DNA from: Spirogloea muscicola | Lineage: Eukaryota; Streptophyta; Zygnematophyceae; Spirogloeales; Spirogloeaceae | Length of the DNA: 31,666 nt | Assembly (NCBI GenBank): GCA_009602725.1 | Contig: WELB01000014.1 | Location: 869,255 to 900,920, forward strand | Reading direction: 5' to 3' | Notes under the pieces: model-generated | What the model saw: the letters and a program-made list of their open reading frames with translations, nothing else | Database searches by the model: none | Told to the model about the DNA's origin: nothing | Translations under genes and position numbers: made by a program | Shown here: positions 1-9,700 of the stretch, in pieces | How positions within the stretch are numbered: the first letter of the stretch is position 1 | How the letters are laid out: every line of letters starts with the position of its first letter

Positions 1-184
1 TGGCCGCCGCGCGCGGCGCGGGGGCCGACCGGCCTCAGATCGGTGCGCGCTGCCGCCCCGCAGCGGCCTCGCCGCCCTTTCTGCACGCCTCCGCGCTGCC
101 GGTCTCGGCGATTGCTGCAGGCGATCTCTGACGCCGCAGCGGCTGCGGCGGCGGCGGCGGCGGCGGCGGCGCGCAGACCCTATC

Positions 185-1728
185 CGGATCGACTGCGGCA
201 GCAACCGGACGCTTGGTGCAGACCTCGGCGGCGGCGTGGCGTGGCAGGCGGACGCCTACTTCGACAGCGGCGTCAACGCCTCCAACCCCAACGCCTACGC
301 CCAGAACGTCGCGCCCGTCGACGCCACCTTCCGGACCTTTCCCGGCGGCGCCCGCGGGTGCTACGCCGTGCCGGTCCCCGCCGGGCGCTACCTCGTGCGC
401 GCCTCCTTCGCCATCGGGCTCTTCGACAGCACCGGCCCGCCGGACGTGGCGTTCGACGTGCTCGTCCAGGGCCTGTCGGTGGAGCGCATCGACTTCCGGG
501 AGCCCAACGCGGCGGAGCTGTCCAGCGAAGCGTACTACACCGACTTCTACGTCTTCGTAGACGACAGCGCCGCTGTTCAATTCTGCCTCCGGCCGGTGGT
601 CGGCGACGCGCTCGTCAACAGCCTGCAGGTCCTGCCGGCGGAGAGCGACGCGTACAGCACGGCGGCCATTGGGCTCGGCCACGACTACGTCCTGTCCAAC
701 GCCGTGCGCGTCAACCTCGGCGGCCCAGCGTTCGGGCGCGAGCCCGCCGACCTGGGCTTCCGGTACTGGTCGGCGGACGGCACGCCCGCCGCCGGCGGGT
801 CGGCGCCGCTGACCACCGCCAGGAACGTGAGCGGCGCCGGCCTGCCCATCAACTACCCCCCCGCGAAGCTGTACCAGACGGCACGGCAGGCCCCTGCTGG
901 CGGCGCCATCGACCTGGTCTACTATATCGTCACTCAGGACGTGCGCGATCAGTGGCTCCTCGTCCTCTACTTTGCCGAGACCAACTCGACCGTCACGGCC
1001 GGAGACCGCGTCTTCGACTTGGTCATCAATGGGGAGGTGTTGAGGAGCGGGTTCGACATTTACAGCGTCGCTGGGAAGCAGGCGTTTGTGCCTGTGAACC
1101 AGACCTTCATCCTGAACGTTTCAGAGCCGGCGGGCCCAGCGACCTCGACGCTCCTCTTCAACATCTCGCTCCAGAGCTCGGGTGGCATTGCCGGACCCAT
1201 CATCAACGGCCTCGAGCTCTTTGAGATCCTGCCAATGTCATCATCCACGAAAGGTATACCAGCTATGCCCAAAGTACGGCTCTCGCTGTGGTGACAGCCT
1301 TTCCAGATCTGGTTTGCGCATCTGTGGCAACCATAACGAGCTCACATACAAGTCAGGGACGAATTTGATCAATCATGGCGCGCTTGTCACAACAAGCCCG
1401 GGCATTTTAGAGCTGGTGGGAAGGAGGGACTGGTATACGCATCATTCCATTTCGGTAGTGGCTGGAAGTGTTCTGATGTGTTGGAGGAAGCTCTTGGCAC
1501 TTACAAAGTCCTCGTTGCTTTCTGCTGGGTCCTGATGCGTCAGGTGATGGTGGTGGCGGATCAGGCTTGTCTGGTGGAGGCATTGCGGGGATTGTGATTG
1601 CTATTATCGTTGTGGCTGCAGTGTTGGCAGTGGGCACACTTCTTTATTGCAGACGCAAGTCACGGAATGCTGGAGCTACCCGCTTGGGCGGAGCAGGTAA
1701 AGCTATGCCACTCATTTTTGCAATATAA
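185..1728 (+). CDS. Malectin-like ectodomain, single-pass membrane protein (5' end unresolved, no kinase seen)
   Basis: The conceptual protein opens with the malectin-like hallmark IRIDCGS (from about 185) and runs through about 350 residues of carbohydrate-binding-like beta structure, including a NLGGPAFG motif and a closing GPIINGLELFEI motif. This matches the malectin-like domain of plant receptor kinases. Exon 1 ends at 1253 (donor GT at 1254) in phase 1. A phase-matched acceptor at 1542-1543 opens an exon (1544-1696) that encodes a Gly/Ser linker, a hydrophobic segment (AGIVIAIIVVAAVLAVGTLL) and a basic stop-transfer CRRK. A possible donor GGTAAAG follows at 1696; read through, the protein stops at 1726-1728 with a cytoplasmic tail of about 28 residues. 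No kinase exon is visible before the next gene. The start is uncertain: the frame stays open to base 2 but has no ATG, and a CGG run at 140-170 may hide a frame error or an extra intron around the signal peptide. Domain call is strong; gene ends are weak. Confidence 0.8.
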
Positions 1729-3271
1729 GCACCATCCCCTCTTGCTGCCCCCAAGGGGGTTGACTGCGCACACTGCACTAGCTTGTTCCTTGGTAGCTTC
1801 TCGTTCAGTGTTGACGGCTGCATTTGGACGTGCAAATTGTGCTGAGTGTGCCCACATTGTGTGGAGGCTTCTGCTGCAGGCTTAGAAGATTAGCCACTAT
1901 TTGTCAAGTATATGAGTTGTAGGTGTAAGTTTTCCGGTCACTATGCACCATGTACATGCAGGAATGAATGATCAGTTACTACTTGCTAGGTGTAGGGTCT
2001 TGATCGGAGGTGTAAGTTTCAAAGGTCAGTATGCACAATTACATGCTGGACTTCTGAGTGCTCACTTACTGTATACGGTTGATGTAGCAGGCCGTGGGAG
2101 ATACTCGCAAGACTACTTGTAGTCTAGCACAGGTGCTTAGATTGTGTACTTAAGGAAGGTGAGAGTAGAGATTATGTGGACAGCGATATGTTTAAGGAAT
2201 TGTGGATGCTTCATAGCTGGCCCTTTGGTGGCATGGGCCTAGATGAGGGCACTTGTGCAGTCTGTCATTAGTTGCACAACATAAGGTGCTTGCTTGGGTG
2301 ATTGCCTTGTTGTACATATCTGTACAGTCAAAGTGCCCTACCATGCTGATGATTGCAGTCAATAACATGTCAGTAGTGCTGGGCTTGCAGCGTTTAAAAG
2401 TGTCCAATCTTGCTCAATGCTGCTTACACATGCCATATATCATACTAGTCCCCAATAATGCCAAGTGTTTGGCAGCCCGAGCTACATGAGGATACATGGA
2501 TCGTGAAAGAAATTTGAAAGTGGCTCTTTCAGAATGGGCGAGGGCTGTGAACAGCCAGCACGAGATGAGTACAAGGACTGAGAGCTCATTGTTGTGAATT
2601 AAGAAAAGACTAATGCCATCTGCCACCATATACGCAATAGACTTCAAATCTGTGGCTTGGCCGCCAATGGATTCACAGGGAGAATGGCACCCGGTGCGCA
2701 TAGAAGTGAAAGGGAGGCAGAATCGAGCATTACATAAGTCCTGGTAAAAGGCCACTAAGCTGGTTAAAGGGTTCTCTAGCACCCACTAGTGAGCACATAC
2801 CTATCGGACAAGCTAAGCTGAGGAGACAAGCCACCACCACACAAGCCATTAGCCTGGTCTTGTGCACGCCCAGCGCGCTGGTGTTTTGAGAGTGCCTGGG
2901 AGCGCCGCAGACTCAGTGAAAGCGGCAAGCAACTACTGCTTACAGGGTGCTAGAATGCCCTAAGCTACAAGCTCAACTACGTTGCCAGGCAAGAGCCCAG
3001 TATTGACTAGTTCATGCTCTCTGAGCCCAGCTGTACAACTGCAATACATACCCCAAGTGGATAAAGGAGACAGGTAGAGATACTACTATTATCTACCTTC
3101 TAGGCCAACAAGCACCAAATGTGCTAGCAACATGTATGATGCTTTCTAAAGGATAAGGCGCCTGCTGTGAGTGAATGTGCTGCAAGTTACTCCTTAACGA
3201 GTGCTGTAGTGCGTCTCCACCTCTCACAGCCTGTGCTGACCACCCCCTTCACCTTGTATCTTCACCTCACA
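1697..3271. other. Intergenic or intronic stretch, no gene recognised
   Basis: This stretch has lower GC than the flanks and only short open frames with no recognisable protein. I searched both strands by eye for kinase motifs (glycine loop, HRD, DFG, APE) that would complete the malectin-like receptor and found none. The one visible structure is a degenerate tandem duplication at 1919-2072. Confidence 0.6.
1919..2072. repeat. Imperfect tandem duplication, about 65-bp units
   Basis: Two diverged units (about 1919-1980 and 2007-2072) share, in the same order, the blocks AGGTGTAAGTTT, GGTCA(C/G)TATGCAC, a TACATGC block and a terminal GTTACT/CTTACT. The units have accumulated substitutions and small indels, so this is an old duplication. 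Confidence 0.5.
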
Positions 3272-4207
3272 TCAACAGTCCTGTCTTGCGCAACTATTCT
3301 GGCTGCTTCCATTTGGGATGTTGGATAAGTCAGTGCGGTGCTCCTGCTGTGCCCCATTCTCCTGGTGACTCTCATACCTGCTTTGAAGGGACCCTTTCAT
3401 TCTTGTCATGTCCTGCTCTAAGGTGCTCAATCGCTCCTTCATGTTCAAGTGCTCAAGAAGCAGCTGCATTACAGCCTGCTTCAGGCTATTGGTAAGCTGT
3501 CTGCAGTGCTTGTTCACGCAATGATGCACCTCCTTCGACCACCAGCGACAACACTTCAACTCACTCTCCTTCACATGGTCCAGATCGCCCTGCACCATGC
3601 CTGTGCTGCCCCTCTCAGCAAGAGTGCCTGACGTGGGAGCAATAGCATCCCCGACCTGCTCCTGGCCATTACCCATCGATAGATGGCCTTCTTGTACGCC
3701 ATCTCTTCCAACATTCAGCCGAACAAATTGGTCCCTCATGGACCCAAAGGCGTCAACACCAAGGAGCTCTGCCGTATCGGTCATGTAACCGCGCCCGCCC
3801 GCCGTGTGCTTGACACCAAGCATCTTGTTGTGCATTATGAACTGGGTGGTGTTGCGAGGTGCCGGAGGAACGGAGCTGAGGCGCCTGGCCCTCTGCTTTG
3901 AGGCTCGAGTCCCACAGTGGCCCTTGCGCGCCCGCCCATGGCCCCCAGCGCGACCGTGCAGCATACTGAGCTTGTGACGGGGACGGAGCTTGCCGTGCAG
4001 GCCTTTGCCATGCGGTGCAGGACGACCATGACCATCGGCAGGACTGCCGGCAAGGCCACAAGCAGCCGTAAGCCGGCTGTGGGCATGACCAGCAGCGGCA
4101 TCAGGCCTCACGGCAGAGACGTGCCCGCCCGCCGTATCGACGACACTGTGGGCACGCCCTGACTCGTGCTGGGCGCCATGGAGAGACATGGGGTCCTCGG
4201 CTGCCAT
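3272..4207 (-). CDS. Hypothetical protein with C-terminal coiled-coil-like segment
   Basis: An uninterrupted 312-codon frame starts at an ATG (4205-4207, peptide MAAEDPMSLHG) and ends at 3272. I do not recognise the family. The N-terminal third is rich in His, Gly, Arg and Ala (many HGR/HGK repeats) and could be non-coding GC-rich DNA that happens to be open. The C-terminal third looks more protein-like: a Cys/Trp patch (ELKCCRWWSKEVHH) followed by a leucine-spaced amphipathic stretch (LKQAVMQLLLEHLNMKERLS) suggesting a coiled coil. The frame remains open upstream to 4378 without an ATG, so an upstream exon is possible. A CGG repeat (4448-4484) lies just upstream, as near the first exons of other genes here. 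Length of the open frame is the main argument; there is no domain support. Confidence 0.35.
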   Translation of the reverse strand: MAAEDPMSLHGAQHESGRAHSVVDTAGGHVSAVRPDAAAGHAHSRLTAACGLAGSPADGHGRPAPHGKGLHGKLRPRHKLSMLHGRAGGHGRARKGHCGTRASKQRARRLSSVPPAPRNTTQFIMHNKMLGVKHTAGGRGYMTDTAELLGVDAFGSMRDQFVRLNVGRDGVQEGHLSMGNGQEQVGDAIAPTSGTLAERGSTGMVQGDLDHVKESELKCCRWWSKEVHHCVNKHCRQLTNSLKQAVMQLLLEHLNMKERLSTLEQDMTRMKGSLQSRYESHQENGAQQEHRTDLSNIPNGSSQNSCARQDC

Positions 4208-4447
4208 GCCTGCCTTACCTGCTCGGGCGCGGCGCTCCGGCCAATATGGCTTGGAGACCCTTCCCACACAGCCCGAGACGAGCCGAGCCGGAGGCGCCGC
4301 AGCAAAGAGCACACGCAGAGGCGTCAGCGAAGACGTGTCTGGAGAAGTGCAGGCTTCCAGATGGTGTGCTGCAAGCACGAGCAGGCGACGAGAGGCAGGC
4401 CTGAGGAGGTCGTGTGATGGGCAGGAAGGCGCAGCGGGGAGGGCGAC

Positions 4448-4484
4448 TGCGGCGGCGGCGGCGGCGGCGGCGTCGGCGGCGGCG
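4448..4484. repeat. CGG/GGC trinucleotide run
   Basis: A near-perfect run of GGC units interrupted by one GTC. Similar runs occur at about 140-170, at 27520-27550 and at the right edge, each in or next to a GC-rich first exon. Confidence 0.75.
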
Positions 4485-4784
4485 ATGGCGTGTAACTAGG
4501 GTCGGCGTCAACGGCAAGTGGACTTTGGAGAGGGGGCGGGGGGGTATGTTGTAGAAAGGCCCGGGGCTAACCGATGGGCGGTTGGGTTCCAGAAGTTACT
4601 GAGAACAAGTTCCTGAGGCTCTCAAGAGGCGCCTCCAAATGAGGTGCCTCGGCTGCCTGCCAAGCGGCGCGCTTCCGACGCTCCAATGAGGTGCATCGCC
4701 ATGATTGACCTACGTCGGGGGCGTGGCGCTGCCGAGGGGGCTAGCCTTCTACTACCATCGCCCCCACTGGCCAGAGGATTAGTC

Positions 4785-4833
4785 CATGTGGGGAGTGTGG
4801 CTCTCCCAAATGGAGAGAGCCACACTCCCCATG
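4785..4833. repeat. 49-bp inverted repeat (hairpin)
   Basis: The left arm (CATGTGGGGAGTGTGGCTCT, from 4785) and the right arm (ending at 4833) are reverse complements apart from single-base differences, with a loop of only about 5 bases. The sequence would fold into a long stem. It lies at the left margin of the retrotransposon-tail cluster, and the word GGGAGAGCCAC recurs at 5151-5161, so it is probably part of the repeat family. Confidence 0.75.
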
Positions 4834-4839
4834 GGGGCA

Positions 4840-5200
4840 AGGGCTTCCTTGCCCAGGTCTCTCTTCTTATCGCATGCGTCTGTCAAACTCCCTCCAGCGG
4901 TCCATAGCCCACGCCTTGCAACTTCGTGCTGGCCGTGCTCTCGCTGCAGCCTCTGGCTTTCGTCAGGGGAAATGACTTCCGGCAGCTAGTCCGTCGGATT
5001 TGAGGCTCCTCATTCGAGGCTCCTCTCTCGTAGCTACTGAGTGGTCCATCCTAGCCGTTCAGACAGCGTTTTAGGCCCCTCCGTCATTTGGCCCCTTCGA
5101 ACCTTTGTCAATTCTTTCCCGGGCTGGCTTTTCACATCCCTTGCCCACATTGGGAGAGCCACTTCTTCCTTGTGGGAAGTTCTTTCCTTGTTCTTAGTGT
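4840..5200 (+). mobile_element. Non-LTR-like retrotransposon 3'-end fragment (copy A)
   Basis: This fragment reads as a decayed C-terminal peptide in the same order as copies B and K: an MRL(S/A) start, QRS-A-A, an L-R-AGRA(L)-AAASG block, then a closing LLS(R)-Y followed by TGA at 5038-5040. The downstream tail ends near CCGGGCTGGCTTTTCAC (5111-5128), the position where the other copies carry a GGCTGG/CCAGCC hairpin. Only the last 60-70 codons plus the 3' UTR remain, which is typical of 5'-truncated reverse-transcribed insertions. Confidence 0.6.
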
Positions 5201-5580
5201 CTCTTCTTGATATCTTTGGGCTGGCCTCCCACTGCCTTGCATCGTCTCGAGCAGCAGGGCGAGCAGCCCGGCTTCAACGTAGCCGGGTCCCTCGCTCAGG
5301 TGTTCCGTATGCGTTTGGCCGTCTCGATGCAGCGGTCCCTCGCCTTCGCGGTTCACTTGCGCGCAGGCCGAGCTTTGGCGGCGGCCTCCGGCTTCCGTCA
5401 GGGCGACGTCTTTCCACCAGCTAGCTACTCGGATCTGCATCTCCTGTCTAGAGGTTACTGAGCGTTCCCTGGCTGATGTCTTAGTCCTAGTCGTTCGCAC
5501 TCAAGCTCCCTCAGACCTTGTCCATTCTTTTGGGCTGGCCTTTCCCAGCCACCAGTCAATCTGGCCGCGCTTTCCTTGCA
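5200..5580 (+). mobile_element. Non-LTR-like retrotransposon 3'-end fragment (copy B)
   Basis: The remnant frame 5207-5461 ends with the family signature AGRALAAASGFRQG and closes with SDLHLLSRGY and a TGA stop. A tail of about 70 bp follows, ending in the hairpin GGGCTGGCCTTTCCCAGCC (5532-5550). The peptide aligns residue by residue with the end of copy K on the other strand at 26362-26655, including GSLAQV-RMRLAVS-QRS. The copy is 5'-truncated and lies directly behind copy A in the same orientation. Confidence 0.7.
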
Positions 5581-5689
5581 TTGTAACAGCTGTCTGTCGA
5601 ATCGGTTATCTGCAGCCCTCGCCCACTCTGGCAGAGCAGCAGCTTTCCAACAGGGAGGGCTGCGAATGGGGAAGACAGCTTCCAGGAGA

Positions 5690-5875
5690 GGGACGTAGCT
5701 GTGAGAGACCAGCCCAGAAAACGAAGAAAGATGAAGGGGTCAGAGAAAGCTCCAAAGCACAGGATAAATTAGGTGGCCAACGGAGCACTTAGTAACCATG
5801 TTGAGCAGCCGGCTGTGAGAGGCCAGCTCGGAAAAGGATGGACGAGGTTGTCAAAGGGGCCGAAAGTTGCTCATT
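5690..5875 (-). mobile_element. Two retrotransposon 3'-tail remnants (copies C and D)
   Basis: Read on the minus strand, 5700-5760 and 5810-5870 each carry the family tail: a pyrimidine-rich GGCCCC/ACCCC block, a short A/T-rich spacer containing CCAT or CATC, then (G)GGCTGG or GAGCTGGCCTCTCACAGCC. Neither retains coding sequence. They are close to the minus-strand tail at 20985-21045, which carries TTTGGGCTGGCCTCTCACAGCC. Confidence 0.5.
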
Positions 5876-6124
5876 CACATAGCTATGCAAGTACCACAAA
5901 GGATCGTCAAGGATGGTCCCTGGCAGAGCTGTTATTTATGGACCTTGCTCACTTTTCTGTGGCTGGCTTAGCCCTCGTCCACCTTAGAAAACCTGCTTCT
6001 TTGTCTTCTTTGGCGCGCCTTCTCGCCTCTTTGGGAAGAGGTTTTTCATTCCTGCTGGTACAAATTCTGACTTGCGGTTGCTTGATTCGTAATTTGCATG
6101 ATGGCTACGTAATTGGCAGCTCTT

Positions 6125-6220
6125 TGCTAGGGTGATTGACCTTATATACGTTGGGGCTTCCTCTCGACCTGGTCCAATCATCTGGGCTGCCCTTCCAAGC
6201 CACTGTGTCTCATCCGTGGG
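6125..6220 (+). mobile_element. Retrotransposon 3'-tail remnant (copy E)
   Basis: The sequence CTGGTCCAATCATCTGGGCTGCCCTTCCAAGCC has the same layout as the tails of copies B and I (GTCCATT or GTACATT, then TCTGGGCTGG, a pyrimidine loop and the closing arm), with a mutated stem. No coding remnant is attached. The remaining DNA to the SAC9 stop codon (6221-6799) shows no recognisable gene and probably includes the SAC9 3' UTR. Confidence 0.4.
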
Positions 6221-6799
6221 GCCTGCTGATTATGACTATCCTTTGCCTCGCTTGGGCAACGGCCCTTGCAGCAAATACCTCCATTTGCTCAACCTGTGCC
6301 GGCCTGGTGTGGAAAGCTGGGGCTCTACCAGGGAGGCAAATTTGAGAGAATGCAGAAGCCTCGTCAGACACCGAAATTCTGCACTTCCAAGATCCTGAGC
6401 TCGTGCGAACTATGTGTTAGCTGTTTCCGTGCCTGCAAACTGCTGGTCAAGTTTGCATTCAGCAATATGGCATGTGCCCTGCATCAGTAAAGTGTCTCGT
6501 AAACATGTCCTGTGTCTTCTTATACAAAGCTACAACTAGAGTCTGTAAATAAAGACCGTTCTTTGATACGCAACAGCACTGCAAATTTACTTCGTGATCC
6601 ATGATACAACCACAACTCAAGAGGACGATGTATGTATCGTGGATTCCCATGTAGGTGCCTACAGGGCAAATGAGTTAGTGACCTAGCGTAGTCAGGGTGT
6701 ACAAGCTCGTCCTCATTTGCTGCTGATTGGAGGCAAGGAGCTATCTCAGTGAAAGTAAGTGCAGCACACTAGACACTGCCGGGCAACACTCGACTGTGA

Positions 6800-9700
6800 T
6801 CAGGGTGCATTCATCTGAGCCCATTTGCCAAGCTCACCTGGATGCACATATCTATACAGTCTCACTTTGTTCTGCAAGGACAAGCCACACACTGTTGCTT
6901 CCCTACCCCCCAGGTCGCCATGATCCAAGAGGGATTCATCAGGGCAGCCGGTGATATCACCAGTGACTTCAAGGATAATAACCCTTGCGCTTGTCGGAGA
7001 GGAAAAATCAAAGCAGAATGATGTACCTGGTCGAACTACAGGTACAGCAAACTCGCCCAAAGGAAGAGGCCCTCGAGAATCCTGGCACAAGAATGCCTCA
7101 GATTGTTACTCAATGTAAGGAAAATCTGGCAGCTGAAGCCTCATCGCTTTTCATGAGGATGCTGCCTGAAGCTCTGAAGGTGCAACGCTGTCACTTGTCA
7201 ATCACATTAGAGATTGCAAGAATCTGATTTTACAGCTTGTAATACTACAATCAATGGGCCCAGTAAAGCCATGAAGGCAAACGATGTACAGACCTGCACA
7301 GCTGAGACATGTACAATGAGTGGCCCAGTGGCTAGGAGGTTATCACTGAGGGCATGCTTCAGCATCTCAGCTTCAGCTGAATCCTTGTAATCAGCAGCTT
7401 GTGCCAGAACCGGTGATGTGCTCAGGCCACAACTTAGGGCCTCTAATCTGAAGCCAGCAACTTCTTGAACCAGTGGGTGTACAACCATTTCAATAATTCG
7501 CCCGCCTGCTCGGCTCCTTTCACCTTCCACTTGAACCTGCAGTAATGTATGCGCAAAGTGTGCACAGGAGAAGGGCAGGTTAGCTGTGGTGGGCATCATT
7601 GGCATGAAGCTTCCTAGACTCAGGAGCTGCGGAGCCTCGCAGCTTTCAAAGAAAGGAATGTTTGTTGTGCAGACTCCTCTAACCCCGTGGGATAGCCCTC
7701 CACGATTTAGAATTGACAAGGAATAGCTATCTTGCCTACTATACTCTGCTCATCCAGTGAGATTTATGGTCTCAGGCAGTATTCCAATGCAAGGATGCAG
7801 GTGTGAAGAAAAGACAGCCACTTATTTGGGGCACCATCATAACCACAGAGGCTCACCCTGGAACGGACAAGTCTTGGGGAAGTCTCTAGCAGAGCAGCAT
7901 AGGTAGCTGTTTCAGAGCCCTGATTTTTAGCAAGGGCTGCAAACTCATTGAAGTCGGGGACTCCCAGAAGTACTATCCTCCTCAATGTCAGGGTTGGTAA
8001 TATTCCAGCTTGTGTGCTAGAAGGTAATGGAGGAGGCATGTCATCCATGCTAAGCAGGTCAAGCAGAGGTGGAGACTGAGAAATTTGGGTTGTCTTAACT
8101 TCGACTTTCAGTGACACAATCCTGCAGTAGGTAGGTGATTCGAGGTCCAAGACAATGTGCTGCTGGTCATTGATGAACTTCCAATTTCCTGCTAACTTGC
8201 GCTCTGTTACGTTGTTGCCAGTCCACATATTCACCTGCAAAAGATTGCAGACTCCGTCAACAACGTCGAAGTGGCCAGGTATTGACAAGGTACATGAGTA
8301 CATGTAAGACAACCTCTGTATGGTCAATATTATCATGTGATAGCAACAGATGGCATCCAACACGAGCTACACAGCTGTAGGTTGGCACGAAGAATGGCAA
8401 ATAATCAGAACCACTCATATAATAACATACCGCCAACTCATATGGTGCATGTGCAGTAGGGACAAGATAGAAGGCAAGCTTGAAAAGTATTCCAGGAGTG
8501 GAGAGGACTATGGAGAGGTCAACTGAAAGTGCTCCAGCTGGTGCTTGCCAGCAAGCTGCCGGCGTTTTCAGATTAGGCCTCCACAGCAATGACTGGGCAG
8601 GCCCGTAACCATCTGCCGTGGGTACCTGACAGTAGAAATAAAAAGAGCAACTGCCAGCTGAAAACAAGAATGAGAAGACATTCCTGCAAGCCAACCAGAA
8701 GATTTTCCCGGTTTTATCTACTGCTTGTCCTGGTGCAAATGTCATTGCATGTATGTTGTGGTTGCCTTGCAATAGAAGCACACATGTAATGCATATTGTT
8801 ACTTACAGCAAATAGCAAAGCCCCATATGGGTGTTCAGCTAGTGAAACAAATTCCTGGCGAATTCCTGGCACACCTCCTTCTGGCCCCCTATTCCAGACA
8901 CCAGAGTTGCGGAGCATCGACAGGGCTGCAGCAGCACTATCTAAGAGCTGGCAGGTTTGTCTCCTTGTCTCTAAGGCTCGGACCTGATTCAGTAGCAAAG
9001 CATTCCTGACCAAAGATGGGCAGCAGTCCCAGCAAAGCATGGCCTTCACAGTATGTGCCTTTGCGCTTCTTGAGGTGGATGCATGAGAGGCAGGTGCAAC
9101 TATGGCAAGCCTCTCCACTAGCTGTGTACCAGCTGTACCAGCAACACAGGCTCCACAAGCCATCCTCTTACAGGACTGGCATGCTTGAAGGGGCGCAGAA
9201 CTTCCAATTCTTCCTTGCACATACTCTGATTCATCCATGTCTGCTAATGGATCATGTCTACCCCCCTTGCCAGATCCCACCTCACAGTCCTGTCGTATGC
9301 ACCTACCCAGGAGGTCACCCTGGTCGGCAGTTGTCTGACCCTCTTCATGGACCAGTCGCGACAACTGTGCAGCTGCTCTGTGTACTTGGAGGAGCTCCTG
9401 CGCGGTGCTTAGCAGATGGTTTGGATTTAGGGAGTGGGGGTCTTTTCCAAGTTTAAGAAGGACTTGCTCCCTCTCAAGAGATGACAAGCCAAGCCTGAGC
9501 CTTGCAGCATCAAGTCTCAGCGCCAAACTGAAGCTCATGACCTCATCCTGCAGCCCACAATGGAAAAAAACAAACAATGAAAGTGCAGATTGGAAGTGAA
9601 AATCTAGCTACCAAAGTGCCTGTTGAAAGAAGGTGGTGGCAGAACAGAGGCAAGAACAGAGGTGACAGACAAGCATCCTGTAACTAGTGACAAACTCATG

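Noticed and set aside
35-682. Minus-strand 215-aa frame and plus-frame Arg/Ala-rich 393-aa frame over the malectin region
   Set aside because: GC-rich shadows of the malectin-like exon; composition is Arg/Ala/Pro-heavy with no domain.
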